A stretch of 64,000 bases of DNA from Verrucomicrobiales bacterium (GCA_015075445.1 JABTUJ010000007.1:62001-126000); one strand, 5' to 3'; shown: positions 1-10,873, numbered from the stretch's first letter. Numbers and translations are program-made. The notes: generated from the sequence alone by a model not told the origin.

Positions 1-1996
1 CCGCCTGGACCAAACCTAAGTTCTTTCGTAGTTGTCTCGGGTCGCTGAAATCGAGCACCTGCGGTCCGCTGAGGACGGCTCGGTTCCCTGGCAATTGGAC
101 GGTCGGGCGTGACTGGAACCTGAGATCCATCGGGTGTTGCACGAGGAGAACGGGATGGGCCGGATCGCCGATGTCCAGGATGTCGGCGAAACCGGTGTCG
201 AGGGTTTCGGCGAGGATGTCGGCGAAACCGATGGAACTAGGCAGCCTGCTTGTCACCACGGCGATTGGCCCGGACGCAGCGACGGCACTGGCAATCGCCG
301 GCACCTCATAGGAGGCAATGTGCTGCGGGTCGGCCGGATTGCTCGCATCGAAGATCTCGAGCACGCCGGTCTTGGATTCCCAGCGATCGCTGCTGACCAC
401 GAGCACGTGGTGGCCGGAAATGGCCACCGACATGGAGAAGGGATCTGGGTAACGCACGCTCGCCCGGCCCCGAGACAATGGCCTCGACGGATCGGCGAGA
501 TCGAGGAGGAATAGCCCCTCTGTACCCGCCACCGCAAGCAACGGACCCTCCACGGCCACGGCCCCGAATTCTGACGTGCTGCGAAACGTGCTGATACGGC
601 GGGGGGCGGCCGGATCGCTCACGTCCAGGGTGTGCAGGCCCAGCCCAGACGTGGCGACGTAGGCGTAATTGCCGGTGACCGCCGTCTGGATGATGGCCCT
701 TTCGTTGGCCGTCCGGTAACTTCCCAGCAACCGCGGAGCCTCAGGTCGGCTCACGTCCATGATTTTCAACGAGTCCCCGCTCGTAAGGAACGCTCGGTCT
801 CCGGCCACGGTCACGTCTTGGGTCTGAAAATCGAAACTACGTGACGCCAATCGGCGCATCACGACGGGATCGGAAAGGTCGTAGCTTACGACGCCGCTTC
901 GGGAGGTCACCACCGCCAGTGCGTCCTCGATGGCGATTTGGGAATAAAGGGTGGCAGCGGAAAAGCCCCCGACACGCCGGCTAGCTGTCGGATCGCTTGC
1001 GTCCACAATGTCCACCCCGCCCCCACGGCCTGGATCGCCGTCCTTCGCCACATACACATGGGGTGCCTTCACCCCCAGACTGGTCGCGTCCCCGGAGCCG
1101 CGAAAAGTGCCCATGAGTTTGGGTGACGCCGGTTCAGACAGGTCCACCACTTCCAGCGTGTACCTCAAGACCCCTACCGCTGGTGTGTGAAGCGCCCAGT
1201 AGGCGCGCCGTCCCACCAACGCCAGCGGGTTGTTGGCATAATCAGCCCCATTGGCAGTCTCATATTGGCCGACCCACCGCGGGGCCGCGGGATTCGCTAT
1301 ATCGAAAACGTCCAACGCGAACTTGCCGGACCAATCCTCGGCGGCGCTGAGACTGGCCACACACAGCAAGCCGTCGTCTGCAACTATGCCGAAAGAGTAG
1401 AATCTGTGGGTTCCCGGCCGCGCGGTCAGCGACGCTTCGCCCACGACCCGGGGCTGCGTCGGATCGCTGAAATCCACCACTGTGATCCGGGCCGGCGGAG
1501 CCTCGGGTTGGTCGGCAGAGAAGGTATCCACCATCAGGTAGGCATGGGTTCCTGACACCGCCAGGGGACTCCTGCGAGCATGACCAAAACGACCCTTCGC
1601 ACCTGTCCAAAGCATGCCCTTGAAGGTCGGGTTCGACGCATCCGCGAGGTCCACGACGGACAACCGGTCGTCGTCCAGGACCAGGGCGTATCGGCCGGCC
1701 GCCGTGATGTGGCCAATGTCCCTGAACGGCAGGGAGCCCAGCACCTCGAAAGGAGGGTCTCCAGCCGGTTCGACCACCATCAGGGAAGGGGTGGGACGTT
1801 GGGTACCGTTCGCGATCAACTTGCCGCCAGCAAGGGCCAGGTCCATGTCGTTGTTGCCAAACGCATCTTGCGGCCAGTGGCCCAGCGGCATGAGGTCGAG
1901 ATCCTCTGCCACGGCCGGAAAGGCGAGGAGGCAGCCGAGCAACATCGCCACCCAGCAGGCGCCCCATCCCAGGCGTCCCTCGAGCCTCGTGGCCAA
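1..1996 (-). CDS. LVIVD-repeat beta-propeller secreted protein, 3' end beyond window
   Basis: The minus-strand frame stays open from about position 2137 down to base 1, so the C-terminus is missing. The protein is built of repeated blocks such as VVDFSDPTQPR, VVDLSEPASPK, IMDVSRPEAPR and [11 protein letters not shown], the LVIVD-type repeat that folds as blades of a beta-propeller. The start is uncertain. A TTG at 1996 gives a basic n-region followed by a hydrophobic stretch ending LLAFPAVA-E, a plausible signal peptide. ATG at 1945 leaves a very short leader, and ATG at 2137 adds about 47 unlikely residues. No strong ribosome-binding site was seen at any of them. It is a paralogue of the larger gene at 3161-6367 and follows the pseudopilin in the same direction. 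Likely a secreted or surface protein of unknown ligand. Confidence 0.8.
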   Translation of the reverse strand, partial: MATRLEGRLGWGACWVAMLLGCLLAFPAVAEDLDLMPLGHWPQDAFGNNDMDLALAGGKLIANGTQRPTPSLMVVEPAGDPPFEVLGSLPFRDIGHITAAGRYALVLDDDRLSVVDLADASNPTFKGMLWTGAKGRFGHARRSPLAVSGTHAYLMVDTFSADQPEAPPARITVVDFSDPTQPRVVGEASLTARPGTHRFYSFGIVADDGLLCVASLSAAEDWSGKFALDVFDIANPAAPRWVGQYETANGADYANNPLALVGRRAYWALHTPAVGVLRYTLEVVDLSEPASPKLMGTFRGSGDATSLGVKAPHVYVAKDGDPGRGGGVDIVDASDPTASRRVGGFSAATLYSQIAIEDALAVVTSRSGVVSYDLSDPVVMRRLASRSFDFQTQDVTVAGDRAFLTSGDSLKIMDVSRPEAPRLLGSYRTANERAIIQTAVTGNYAYVATSGLGLHTLDVSDPAAPRRISTFRSTSEFGAVAVEGPLLAVAGTEGLFLLDLADPSRPLSRGRASVRYPDPFSMSVAISGHHVLVVSSDRWESKTGVLEIFDASNPADPQHIASYEVPAIASAVAASGPIAVVTSRLPSSIGFADILAETLDTGFADILDIGDPAHPVLLVQHPMDLRFQSRPTVQLPGNRAVLSGPQVLDFSDPRQLRKNLGLVQA
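178..230 (-). repeat. In-frame short duplication inside the LVIVD gene
   Basis: A 17-bp sequence, GGATGTCGGCGAAACCG, occurs at 178-194 and again at 214-230. The 36-nt spacing is 12 codons, so the frame is kept. In the protein it gives GFADIL twice (GFADILAETLDTGFADILD), probably a small local duplication between two propeller strands. Confidence 0.7.
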
Positions 1997-2243
1997 GGTG
2001 GTGTCGCCGGGAGTGGTGGCGTTCGACAGCCTGACCGGGAGGTCCGGCGGGAAGGGACTTTCCGTCCTCCCTGGCGGGGAAGCCACGGGCTGGGAACAGG
2101 CCAATGCGTTTATCGTCGGTGGAGAGCAGGTGGACATTGAGCCGTCAAGCAGGCAGTCATGAGCTTGGGTTGCATTGGACCATCCCTGTTTGGTGTTCAT
2201 GGAGCTTCAGTCTGGGTTTCGGCCCTGCTGATCACGGACATCG

Positions 2244-3038
2244 TCAGTTCCCGGACCTGCTGGAATCGCTGGTGGGACTCCGCGGCCAAGTTTCCGGGTG
2301 CGGTTCGTGGTCGGCGTTCCAGCGACGGCGTGCCGCGTCGGTCGCCGCCACCCAGGCCTCCGTCCGGCCCGTTTCCACATGCCCGTCCACGAACAGCAGG
2401 TTGGCGCGGTTCGCATGGCTGTTCCCCGGCCAACCCCACCGATTGGTCCCGGCGGGAACGAATCGGCTGTTGGTGCCGAACATCCTCCCCAGTGTCTGGC
2501 CCGGCTGGATGTCTCCGACCGCGATCATGTCCGAGGGCGCCCGCACCCGGGACTCCGCCGTCGGGCGGTAGGTCCGAGAATCGCCGTAGCCTCCCTCCGC
2601 CGAGCCTCCGAGACCGAGGTTCAACGGGTCGTGCATCGGGCCGGTGCCGGCGGCGTTGTAGGCGTACTGGCCCTCGCCCCGCCGACCATCCTGGTTCGAG
2701 ACGCGCTGTGGGCAGCGCAGCGTTCGCATGGTCGCTTCCCGGCTCACGAAATGGTCGCTCAACACCCCGACGTGCGGCACCAGTTTCTCCGTCCAATCGT
2801 TCATCATCAACCAACCGTACTTGTCACCGTAGCCCAGGACCCCAGCGCCCATCGTCGAGGGGAAGTGATGGTGCTCGTCCAGGTACATCCTCAGGGCCAG
2901 GCCCATCGTCCGCAGGTTGTTCCGACACTCGGTGGTCCGTGCGGCGGCCTTGCCCCGGGCGAATGCAGGCAGGAGCAGGCCGGCGAGGATGCCGATGATC
3001 GCCATGACAACCAGGAGTTCGATGAGGGTGAAGCCCAT
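2244..3038 (-). CDS. Type II secretion pseudopilin-like protein with H-X9-DG motif
   Basis: The 264-residue protein opens [20 protein letters not shown], the classic N-methylation/prepilin peptidase site (G before F, E at +5) followed by a hydrophobic helix. Near the C-terminus [13 protein letters not shown] matches the H-X9-DG motif (TIGR04294) of prepilin-like proteins in Verrucomicrobia, Planctomycetes and Lentisphaerae. The frame is open further upstream, but ATG 3038 is the only start placed correctly for the leader, which makes the leader just two residues, unusually short. It is expected to be processed by prepilin peptidase and sit in the inner membrane or a pseudopilus. These genera carry many such genes and few have a known role. 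It lies between two LVIVD propeller genes on the same strand, so it may be co-expressed with them. Confidence 0.88.
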   Translation of the reverse strand: MGFTLIELLVVMAIIGILAGLLLPAFARGKAAARTTECRNNLRTMGLALRMYLDEHHHFPSTMGAGVLGYGDKYGWLMMNDWTEKLVPHVGVLSDHFVSREATMRTLRCPQRVSNQDGRRGEGQYAYNAAGTGPMHDPLNLGLGGSAEGGYGDSRTYRPTAESRVRAPSDMIAVGDIQPGQTLGRMFGTNSRFVPAGTNRWGWPGNSHANRANLLFVDGHVETGRTEAWVAATDAARRRWNADHEPHPETWPRSPTSDSSRSGN

Positions 3039-3160
3039 CGTTGGCCGCCGCCCAACCGTGCATAGAAGCCGGTGGCGACGCCGGTGGACGCACCGGACGG
3101 GGGGCGGGTTGAGTCCGCGGATCCCCGCTACAGCCAGTGCTGGGTTGGAATCCGCGCCGC

Positions 3161-6100
3161 TCACGGCTTCTTCAGTCGGAAGAACTCCCCGTCCTCGGTG
3201 ACCGGGATCGAGAGGGTCACGGGCGTCGCTCCCAACGTCACTCCCGGCCCGTCGGTCCAAGTGGCCAGGTTCGAACTGCGCTGGACGATCGCCGTTGTGC
3301 CCGCCGGCCCGTTCAGCCGCAGGCTGAGGCTGCCCGGACTCGAACCCGGCAGGACCTCCAGTGCGAGGGGCGATTCGGACGACGCAAGGGGGAAGACGCT
3401 CAAGCCATCCCTCGCTCCGGCCACAACCAACCGGTTCCCTGCCACCACCGAGCGCTGCGCGTCCAAGGTGCTGTTGCCGCCCAGCATCCGCGGCTGGGTC
3501 GGGTCGGAAAGGTCATACAGTTTCATCCCGAACCGGGCGTCGGCCACGTAGGCGCGATCGCCGTGCATCACGATGTCCCGCGCCGGCCCGCCCCCTTCGA
3601 TCACCCCGACCCGACGCAGCCCGGTGGTTTCGTCGAACTCCAACATCGCCAGGCCTTCCTGTCCATCCGCCACCACCACGCGGCCCCGGTGCAATGCCAC
3701 CGCCCCGATCCTACCGCCCCGGTTGTAGCCGGCGATCCTACGGGGTTGGGCAGGGTTGCGGACCTCCAACCCCACCAGGCCATCTCCCAGGCACGCCACC
3801 CACAGACGGTCGTCCTCCAGGGCCAGACCCACGGCCGGGCCGCTGGTGGAATGGGTGGCGAGCAGCCTGGGTTGATCCGGTTGGCTGATGTCGATGATCT
3901 GAACACCACCCGAACCGTCGGCCACATACGCCGTGCTCCCCACCACCAAAACACGGCGGGCGTCTCCCGGCGTGTCGAAGCTACCCAAACGCCGGGGCGC
4001 GGCAGGATCGGCAACGTCCACCATCACCAACCCTTCCTCCCCCGCCGCCAGATAGGCTCGGGTGCCGTCGAGGGTAGCGTCCCGAACGATGCCCAGGGTG
4101 GACAAACGCCCGAGGACCGGTCCGGGCGTGGAGCCCCGGCCATCCAGAACCAGCAACCCGGCCTCGCCCGCCGCGACCAGGAGGGTGGAACCGAGGGTGG
4201 CGAGTCCGAAGGCGGTCCCTTCGAGATCGTGGGTTCCCGACAATGGCAGCGAAGCCGGCCGCACGGCCAAGGTGGTCACCGTGCCGCCTCCCGCGAGGAA
4301 GAGGTGATCTCCGGAAACCCGCACCCGGGAACCCTCGGCCCCCGCGAACCCGGCCATGCGCCGGGGACGGACCGGATCGCTGAAATCGAGCATCACCACC
4401 GCGCTCTTGTTGGCGATCAGCTCATCGTCCAGAAACCTACCCAGGTAGGCGGTTCGGTCCACCAACACCATCGAGGACACCCCGCCGAAGTCTCCGGCAC
4501 GGTCCAGTTCGATGTCGGCCAGCTTCACCGGTTGCGCCGGGTCGGCGAGATCGAGCACCTGCACCACGCCCACCTCCTTGCCGTCGGGAGCAGGCGCGGA
4601 CCCCGACACCAAGGCCAGATTTCCGGACGCCGCCACCGCCCCGGGACGCCACGGGAGATTGTAGGATCTCAATCGACGGGGTGAAGCCGGGTTGCTGACG
4701 TCGAAGATGTCGAGGGCTCCCGTCCACAACGAGGTGCTCTGGTTGCGGAATCCGCTGGTGACGAGTGCCCGTTGTCCGTCCATCGCGAGGTCGGTGGGGT
4801 TTTCCCGGTAGCGGATCGATCCGAAACCCATCCGGCGTGGTGCCGCCGGGTTCTCCAGGCTGAACACCCGCAACCCCCCGTTGTAATACTCCAGGGCGCA
4901 CAGCACCTGGCCCGAAACCTCCACCCAACCCACCCCCTGTTGAGTGGTCCAGGTACTGGTCAACTGCGGTTGGTCCGGATCGCTGATGTCCACGGTGTGC
5001 ACGTGGACGTTCCCCGAATAAGCATGGTCGCCTGAGACGGCCAGTCGGTGGGTGGGATCGGGAAGCTCGATATGGCTCAGGGTTTTCGGACGGGCAGGAT
5101 CGGTCAGATCGAGGATGGCCAACCCTTCCCGCTCGCGGGACACCACCGCCCGCTGCCCCGAGATCACCACGTCCGCGCTGCTGCCGGTGAGGGTCAGGTC
5201 GGATTTCAATGCAACACCCTGGGGATCGGACACGTCGAATCCGAGAAGACTCATGGTCGTCCCCAATACCGCCAGTTCGCCGGCCACTGCCACCCGGGGC
5301 GAGCCCAGGGTGGGATACTCCGTCAACCGGCTGATCAGCGGAATGCTCCCCGCCCACACGGGAGCGGCAGGATCTGACACGTCCAGGATGTCGAACGAAC
5401 CTTCGCCCGGCACTCCCCAACCCCCATAACGGATCACCCCCCGAGCCACATACACCCGCGATCCGGCGACCGCCAGGCTGTCGATGGGGGCAAACGTGTC
5501 CTGGGAGAAACCGAGGGGGGCAGGCCCATCCGGGTGGGCCAGATCGATCACTTCGACCCTCGACCGCCAGTAACTGGGAACGCTGACATCGTGAAGGCTA
5601 CTGGCAAAAAACGCCCGGCTCCCCGAAACCGCCACGGAGTCTCCTCGTTCCCACGACGACTGATGAACCCCCGCCCAGCGCGGTTGCGCCGGATTCCGAA
5701 CGTCCGCCACCCGCAACGCGGTGTCCCCAACCACCAGGCAAAGGTGATCACCGTCCGCCGCCGCGGCCTTCACCCCGCCCCAACCGGAGTCGAGAGCCAG
5801 ACAACCCACCTCGCGCGGTTCGGTGGGGTCCGACCAATCGACCGCCCGCACTTCCCATTCCCGCGGCCAGGTCCCGGGGGGTGCCTTGCGGGTCCCGACG
5901 ACATAAGCGTGAGCCCCCGAAACGGCGAGGCGCAGATCGTACGATTCGAGGCCGCTCATCCAGACGCCGAGCAGGCGGGGTTGGGCCGGTCGGGCGAGGT
6001 CGAACACCATCAGCCGTCCTTCGGTGTCCAACGCGAGCACCTTGTCTCCGGCCGCCACGATCTCACGGCTGAGCTCCGGGGTGGACAGCCGGCCGACGAT

Positions 6101-6367
6101 GGGGGGAACGCCTTCCACCGACATGTCGAAGACATAAAGGCCCGAAGGGCTGATGCCAGTGACGACCGCATGGGAGCCCACCACCGCCACACCGGCCTGC
6201 CGGATTCGCGCCGGCGCCTCGGGCCATACCGAGACCGGCACAAGTTCCAGGCCGGTGGAACGAACTTTGAGGCCAGGCCACATTCCCGTCCCAAGCAGCA
6301 GGAGCATCAGCAGGTGGTGCCAACTCCGGTTCCCGACCCCTCCAAGCTGCAAGGTGCGCTGTGTCAT
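3161..6367 (-). CDS. Large LVIVD-repeat beta-propeller protein, secreted
   Basis: The protein has 1068 residues. A signal peptide occupies about residues 1-35 (basic start, then a Leu-rich segment). Around 20 LVIVD-like blocks follow, for example [23 protein letters not shown] and [11 protein letters not shown], enough for two or three propellers. The last ~70 residues form a different module, with SSNLATW and a terminal EFFRLKKP, which is shared with the SUMF1-like and NHL proteins at 52-55 kb. ATG 6367 has a good signal peptide and sits 12 bp after the stop of the Asp-box gene, so the two are probably co-transcribed. No catalytic motif was seen. Likely role: a surface or secreted binding scaffold controlled with the sigma/FecR pair upstream; the ligand is unknown. 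Confidence 0.88.
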   Translation of the reverse strand: MTQRTLQLGGVGNRSWHHLLMLLLLGTGMWPGLKVRSTGLELVPVSVWPEAPARIRQAGVAVVGSHAVVTGISPSGLYVFDMSVEGVPPIVGRLSTPELSREIVAAGDKVLALDTEGRLMVFDLARPAQPRLLGVWMSGLESYDLRLAVSGAHAYVVGTRKAPPGTWPREWEVRAVDWSDPTEPREVGCLALDSGWGGVKAAAADGDHLCLVVGDTALRVADVRNPAQPRWAGVHQSSWERGDSVAVSGSRAFFASSLHDVSVPSYWRSRVEVIDLAHPDGPAPLGFSQDTFAPIDSLAVAGSRVYVARGVIRYGGWGVPGEGSFDILDVSDPAAPVWAGSIPLISRLTEYPTLGSPRVAVAGELAVLGTTMSLLGFDVSDPQGVALKSDLTLTGSSADVVISGQRAVVSREREGLAILDLTDPARPKTLSHIELPDPTHRLAVSGDHAYSGNVHVHTVDISDPDQPQLTSTWTTQQGVGWVEVSGQVLCALEYYNGGLRVFSLENPAAPRRMGFGSIRYRENPTDLAMDGQRALVTSGFRNQSTSLWTGALDIFDVSNPASPRRLRSYNLPWRPGAVAASGNLALVSGSAPAPDGKEVGVVQVLDLADPAQPVKLADIELDRAGDFGGVSSMVLVDRTAYLGRFLDDELIANKSAVVMLDFSDPVRPRRMAGFAGAEGSRVRVSGDHLFLAGGGTVTTLAVRPASLPLSGTHDLEGTAFGLATLGSTLLVAAGEAGLLVLDGRGSTPGPVLGRLSTLGIVRDATLDGTRAYLAAGEEGLVMVDVADPAAPRRLGSFDTPGDARRVLVVGSTAYVADGSGGVQIIDISQPDQPRLLATHSTSGPAVGLALEDDRLWVACLGDGLVGLEVRNPAQPRRIAGYNRGGRIGAVALHRGRVVVADGQEGLAMLEFDETTGLRRVGVIEGGGPARDIVMHGDRAYVADARFGMKLYDLSDPTQPRMLGGNSTLDAQRSVVAGNRLVVAGARDGLSVFPLASSESPLALEVLPGSSPGSLSLRLNGPAGTTAIVQRSSNLATWTDGPGVTLGATPVTLSIPVTEDGEFFRLKKP

Positions 6368-6379
6368 GGATGGGTCTCC

Positions 6380-7678
6380 TCACTGGACTGCCAGTTTCCG
6401 CACCAGCCAGACGTCCTTGCCCTGGGCGTCCAACCCGCGACCCAGCACAAAGACGTTGCCCACGGCATCGGCGGTGATGTCCCCGGCCCCGGTGTTCCGG
6501 CCTTCCCACTGGAACAGGTCGCTCGTGCTCCAACTGAGGCTCGTGACTTCGACCCAGTTCCGACCCTGCTTCCCGCGCTGCGTGGTCGGCGGTCCCGACC
6601 GCCGCACCATGAGGTGTTGCCGACCAGCGGTGTCCTGCCAGGTGCCTGAGACGTAGATATTCCCCGCCGCATCCTCCGTGATGCCCCCGATGTTCCACGC
6701 CCGCGCGGTCGCATACTGGAAGTTCTCCGAAAGGGTCCAGCTCTTCCCACCATCGGCGCTGAACCGCACCACCCAGTTGTACGTGTTCGATTTGGCGTTG
6801 TAGGCCGGCCCGCAGACCACCAGGCACCGTTTGCCCGCCGCATTGGGACGCGTCACCAGCACGCCCATGGCGGCGCTCCAACCCCAATCCCGACCCGACA
6901 ACGTGTCCACGATGCTCCAGGTGGCCCCGCGATCGCCGCTGCGGGCCACGGTCCAACGGTCGTTGGGATCCCCCACCACGATCACGCTGCCATACCCGCC
7001 GCTGGAGCCGTCCGGGTCAAAAGCAAGACCCCAGGCAGACTGGTTGTTGGGCGCGATGGCGGGGAACGAGAGCGTGGTGAAGGCGCTCTGGCCCTGGGCG
7101 CGCTTGCGCACCACCCAGCCAATGTTCCGGCTCGAACCGGAGGCATACACATCCCCCCACGGATGGACCTTCACATCGGCGCAACCCGCGTAGGTGCTGC
7201 CGTAGGCGGCCTGAAAGGGAAACCGCTCGTCGGCCTCGGTCCAGTTGACCCCGCCGTCCAGGCTTTCACGGACCAGCCAGCCGATCACCGAACCATCCGC
7301 GCTGCGGGCGTTGCCGCCCACGAACAGGCGGCCGAAGGCATCGGCGGCAAAGGCCCGATGGTGCGAGACCGGCAGGTCGGGATCCACCAGCGCGGAGAGC
7401 GTGGTCCAGGTTTCACCGGCGTCGTCACTGAAGTTGACCACGCCGACCCGCTGGGTGTCGTTTGGGTCCAACGCTCCGGAGCCGACGGCGTAGAGGTGGC
7501 CGAAGGCGTCCGTGCCGATGTCGCCGACAAGGGAGCGGGAGCCTTCGACATACTGGAAGGCGTTCACGGTCTGCCAGGTTTGGGCCTGCGCCGGCAGGAG
7601 GAAGGCTGCCGCGAGCAGAAAGGCCGAGCGAGCGGTGAGGGAGTGGGTCGTCCTGGACGATGCCTCTTTCTTGTTCAT
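6380..7678 (-). CDS. Secreted Asp-box (BNR/sialidase-like) beta-propeller protein
   Basis: The 432-residue protein has a signal peptide with predicted cleavage after LLPAQAQ. At least four Asp-boxes of the S-x-D-x-G-x-x-W type are visible: SDDAGETW, SLDGGVNW, SGDRGATW and SADGGKSW. The fold is therefore a sialidase/photosynthesis-stability-factor-like propeller. I did not find the catalytic Arg triad or Tyr/Glu pair of true sialidases, so enzymatic activity is not supported. The start is 7 bp from the stop of the upstream FecR/TPR gene and the stop is 12 bp from the next gene, which makes this the middle of a tight operon. Confidence 0.85.
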   Translation of the reverse strand: MNKKEASSRTTHSLTARSAFLLAAAFLLPAQAQTWQTVNAFQYVEGSRSLVGDIGTDAFGHLYAVGSGALDPNDTQRVGVVNFSDDAGETWTTLSALVDPDLPVSHHRAFAADAFGRLFVGGNARSADGSVIGWLVRESLDGGVNWTEADERFPFQAAYGSTYAGCADVKVHPWGDVYASGSSRNIGWVVRKRAQGQSAFTTLSFPAIAPNNQSAWGLAFDPDGSSGGYGSVIVVGDPNDRWTVARSGDRGATWSIVDTLSGRDWGWSAAMGVLVTRPNAAGKRCLVVCGPAYNAKSNTYNWVVRFSADGGKSWTLSENFQYATARAWNIGGITEDAAGNIYVSGTWQDTAGRQHLMVRRSGPPTTQRGKQGRNWVEVTSLSWSTSDLFQWEGRNTGAGDITADAVGNVFVLGRGLDAQGKDVWLVRKLAVQ

Positions 7679-7684
7679 GGAGTT

Positions 7685-10600
7685 TCAGTCTTGGTTTTCG
7701 ATGGTCTTGTTCGCAGACATCTTTCGCTCCCGGACCTGCCGGCGGCGGTCGGCGATCTCGGGGTCCGGGTTGCCGGGACCGGCGGCGGTCAAGGCGTTCT
7801 CGAGGATTTGCTCGGCAGCGTCGAGTTCGCCGCGCTGGGCTTGGACCCAGCCGAGGGTGCTGAGGAAATCGGGATCGTTGGGGTTGGCCTCCACGGCGCG
7901 GGTGGCGAGCGCGAGGGCTTCGTCCAGGTGCCGGCGGTGTTCGGCGAGGAACTCGGCGAAGGCGGACGCCAGTTGCGGGTCGGCGGGCGCAAGCGGCAGC
8001 GCCTCTCGGAACCATCCTTCCGCCTCGTCGAGCTTGCCCTGCTTGGAACAGGCGATGGCAAGGTTGACCAGCATCGGGATCCTTCGGGCGGGTGGCGCGT
8101 CCGCTTCGCGGGCCACCAGACCGCGGAAGATGGCCTCGGCTTCCGCGTGTCGGCCGCTCATCGCGAGCAGGATCGCCAGGTTCCCCCGCGGACTCCCATA
8201 TCCGGGGTCGAGTTCCAGGGCCCGACGGAACTGTACCTCGGCCTCATCGAGACGGCCCAGCAGGCGCAGGGCGTCGCCCAGGTTGTTGTGGAGGACGGCC
8301 GAGTGGGGATCGAGTTCGAGCGCCCGGCGATACCAGTCGGCGGAAGACTCCCAGCGCCGCAGTTGATAATGGAGGTTGCCGAGGGAGAAGCGGGTTTCGA
8401 CGTTCGTCGGACCCAGCGTCGCCGCCTGTTCCAACGCTGCGATGGCGGCCGGCAGGTCTCGCTGGCCCGGGGCGCGAGCAGACCCCGACTCCGCTGGCGC
8501 GGGTGCCTGCCTGAGGAGGTCCCCGAGATTCGACCAGGCGAGGGCGAAGTTCGGCCGGAGTTCGATTGCCCGACGGTACCGTTGCTCTGCCTCGGCCCAG
8601 CGGTCCTGATCGTGGTAAAGGGCGCCCAGATTCAGGTGGAACGTTGCTTCATAAGGTGCCCGTTCCAAGGCTGCCAGCCAGGTCTCCTCCGCGGCTGCCC
8701 ACTGTTCCGCTTGCTGAAGCGTCTCAGCCAGATACGACCAGGCGACCGGACAGGCGTCGTCCAGGGCGATGGCTCGCCGGGCGGCCTCGGCCGCCTCGGC
8801 CAGGTTGCCTGCCTTGAACAACAACTGCGCCCGGAGTTCCCACGCGCCATGATCCGCGGGCGCCGAGGTCACCAACGCTTCGCTGGTGACCAAGGCCCGG
8901 TCCTCATCGCCCAGCAGGGACTCGATTCCGACCAGGTGTTTCCGGATGGCGACCACCTCCGGGGCAAGGCGGGCGGCAAGGGTGAGTTCCTCGTGCGCCC
9001 GCTCGAAGCTGCCGATCTTGCGCAGTGCGAGGGCCAGGTTGAAGCGATAGAGGGCGCGGTCCGGCGCCAGTGCCACCGCCCGGCCATAAGCCCGGATGGC
9101 TGGTCCCAGCGCGTCTTCGAGTTCGTGGAGCACGCCCAGGTGATTGAGGGCGGCCGCCCGGAGTTCTGCGTCGGCGCCGACCGCCTCCGCCTCCGTCTGG
9201 CGACGTCGTTCCTCGTCCGCGGTCACGGGCGTGGCCCAAGGCGTCTCAAGCCAGCGCCGGCTCAGGGCATCGAGGGACTGCGCCGAAGCCAAATCCAGGC
9301 CCGGCGTCGCCAACTCACCCGTGCGCCGCAACGATTGCACGGTCAGCGTTTCCTCCTGTTCGCCACGCCCCACACGGAGCATCAAAGACCCACCCGGCCG
9401 CAGCAGAAGATCGCGTTCCACCTCCGAGGCCCGGCTCACGGCGCGGCCCTCCAGGGTCAGGACTACGTCGCCCACCTGGAAACCGGCCTGGGCGGCGGGT
9501 GTTCCGGGCCAAACCTGGCCCACCCGCACCTGCGCGGGCCGGGGCCCCGCCGGGGCTGTGGTCAGGGCGGCTGAGTCCTCCGGCACGTCGCGCAACTCGA
9601 CCCCCACCCAGCCTCCGCCGCCCACCAACTTCTCCGCCGCTTCCGGTCCGTCCAATGGCCGGCTCATCAGCGACCACTCCGTGCCGTCCGCCAGCGTGAC
9701 GACCTGCAGGGTTTCCCACCGCCGGGGCTCGGTGGGAGCTGAATCGGCCGTGGCCGTGGATTCCGTCATCGCTGTTGCGCGAACCGAGCCGTGGGCGTTG
9801 AAGAAATCCACCGCACCTTCCTTGACCGTGAGGAGCGCGAAGAGGGTCGAGGGCTCGGGATTGGACGTTGAGCGTTGAACGTTGGACGTTAAACGTTCCC
9901 CAGACCTCTCCGATTCCTGATTTCCGCCCTCCGCCCTCCGCCCTCCGCCCTCGGACGCCTCATTGGGGATTTGCGCGCCCAAGCTGGAGCGCTGGAGCTT
10001 CACGCCAAACTCTGTCCCGCGGGCGACGGCGGTGGCGAGGTCGGTGCGGATGGCGTATTCAGGCGCATTGGTGCGCGTCTGGACCTTGGTCCAGATTTGA
10101 CCGGCAAACAGCCGCACCTCCGAGGGACGACTGAACTGTGCGTTGGGCGTTGCACGTTGAGCGTTGGGCGTTGCACGTTGCCCCCTGTTCTCCGGGAGTC
10201 TCACCACCGTATTGAATCCCAAGCGCAAGGTGGTGCCGTCGTGGAACCGCACCTCGACCTTGTCCGCATCGCCGGTTTCGATCCGGTCGCCGAGATGAAC
10301 CGGCGTGGAGCGCTGGACGGCAACGGCGGCGCGCGCGCGCGGGTGCTGGACCGTGGGTTCGCCATCCACAGCCGTGAATTCGCCGATCTGAACCAGGCTC
10401 GGCGTGACGGACCTTTGGGAGAGAAACAGACCGATCGCGAGCACGGCCGCGGCAGAGACGTAAGCCATGGCGGGGCGCAACCAGGGAGAGGGTCGGTTGG
10501 CAGTCTCGGATGCGGTGCGACTCTCGGCCGGCGGCGCGGAGCGGCTGCCGGTGAACCAGGACTTGAGCCTTTGCCCCAACGGTCGGCCCGGACGAAGTGA

Positions 10601-10873
10601 GCTGACCGCTTGCTTGCCACGCGTTTCGGCCATGACCTGGACGATGAGTTGCTCGGTCGTGGCGCCGCGCAGGACCATGAAGATGGATTGCTTGACGCGC
10701 TCATGGGCCTGGGCCGATCCGAGCAAGACCTCGAGGGCCAGGTGGATATTCTGCTGGTCGGCGAGGGTGCATTGGGCGGCCGGGTCGTCTGCCAACCGAC
10801 TTTCGAACTCGACAAGCTCATTGGCCGCGATTTGACCTTCGAAATAGGCGGCGAGTTGGTGCTGGGTCAGCAT
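7685..10873 (-). CDS. FecR-domain / PDZ / TPR membrane protein, putative anti-sigma regulator
   Basis: The 1062-residue protein combines an N-terminal cytoplasmic region (1-130), one membrane helix (about 135-152, AMAYVSAAAVLAIGLFL), a FecR-like domain (about 165-370), a PDZ domain (about 440-510, GTPAAQAGFQVGDVVLTLEG) and a long TPR array (about 590-1040). ATG 10873 overlaps the sigma-factor stop (ATGCTGA), so translation is probably coupled; the frame is open further upstream but that part overlaps the sigma gene. In FecR-type systems the membrane protein binds the ECF sigma factor and releases it on a periplasmic signal; here the PDZ/TPR part may sense or scaffold. Repetitive DNA is translated in frame inside the FecR domain (residues ~231-246 and 305-343). 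Confidence 0.88.
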   Translation of the reverse strand: MLTQHQLAAYFEGQIAANELVEFESRLADDPAAQCTLADQQNIHLALEVLLGSAQAHERVKQSIFMVLRGATTEQLIVQVMAETRGKQAVSSLRPGRPLGQRLKSWFTGSRSAPPAESRTASETANRPSPWLRPAMAYVSAAAVLAIGLFLSQRSVTPSLVQIGEFTAVDGEPTVQHPRARAAVAVQRSTPVHLGDRIETGDADKVEVRFHDGTTLRLGFNTVVRLPENRGQRATPNAQRATPNAQFSRPSEVRLFAGQIWTKVQTRTNAPEYAIRTDLATAVARGTEFGVKLQRSSLGAQIPNEASEGGGRRAEGGNQESERSGERLTSNVQRSTSNPEPSTLFALLTVKEGAVDFFNAHGSVRATAMTESTATADSAPTEPRRWETLQVVTLADGTEWSLMSRPLDGPEAAEKLVGGGGWVGVELRDVPEDSAALTTAPAGPRPAQVRVGQVWPGTPAAQAGFQVGDVVLTLEGRAVSRASEVERDLLLRPGGSLMLRVGRGEQEETLTVQSLRRTGELATPGLDLASAQSLDALSRRWLETPWATPVTADEERRRQTEAEAVGADAELRAAALNHLGVLHELEDALGPAIRAYGRAVALAPDRALYRFNLALALRKIGSFERAHEELTLAARLAPEVVAIRKHLVGIESLLGDEDRALVTSEALVTSAPADHGAWELRAQLLFKAGNLAEAAEAARRAIALDDACPVAWSYLAETLQQAEQWAAAEETWLAALERAPYEATFHLNLGALYHDQDRWAEAEQRYRRAIELRPNFALAWSNLGDLLRQAPAPAESGSARAPGQRDLPAAIAALEQAATLGPTNVETRFSLGNLHYQLRRWESSADWYRRALELDPHSAVLHNNLGDALRLLGRLDEAEVQFRRALELDPGYGSPRGNLAILLAMSGRHAEAEAIFRGLVAREADAPPARRIPMLVNLAIACSKQGKLDEAEGWFREALPLAPADPQLASAFAEFLAEHRRHLDEALALATRAVEANPNDPDFLSTLGWVQAQRGELDAAEQILENALTAAGPGNPDPEIADRRRQVRERKMSANKTIENQD
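9861..9951. repeat. Short tandem repeats embedded in the FecR coding frame
   Basis: Positions 9861-9897 are degenerate copies of an 8-9-nt unit (GTTGGACG, GTTGAGC, GTTGAACG), and 9923-9951 is a CCGCCCT tandem run. On the coding strand they are read as low-complexity residues such as TSNVQRSTSNPEPS and GGGRRAEGG. Similar arrays are dispersed between genes in Verrucomicrobia, so this looks like a repeat tolerated within a linker. Confidence 0.75.
10139..10180. repeat. GTTG(G/C)(G/A)C tandem array inside the FecR coding frame
   Basis: An array of short units related to GCGTTGGGCGTTGCACGTTG. It encodes the duplicated peptide QRATPNAQRATPNAQ in the FecR domain and is the same repeat class as the one about 240 bp away in this gene. 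Confidence 0.75.

Noticed and set aside
6380..7678. True sialidase annotation
   Set aside because: Only Asp-boxes were seen; catalytic sialidase residues were not found.
7163..9574. Long plus-strand open frame (about 800 codons) opposite the FecR/TPR gene
   Set aside because: It is the antisense shadow of a GC-rich gene with clear TPR and PDZ domains; composition is non-protein-like.
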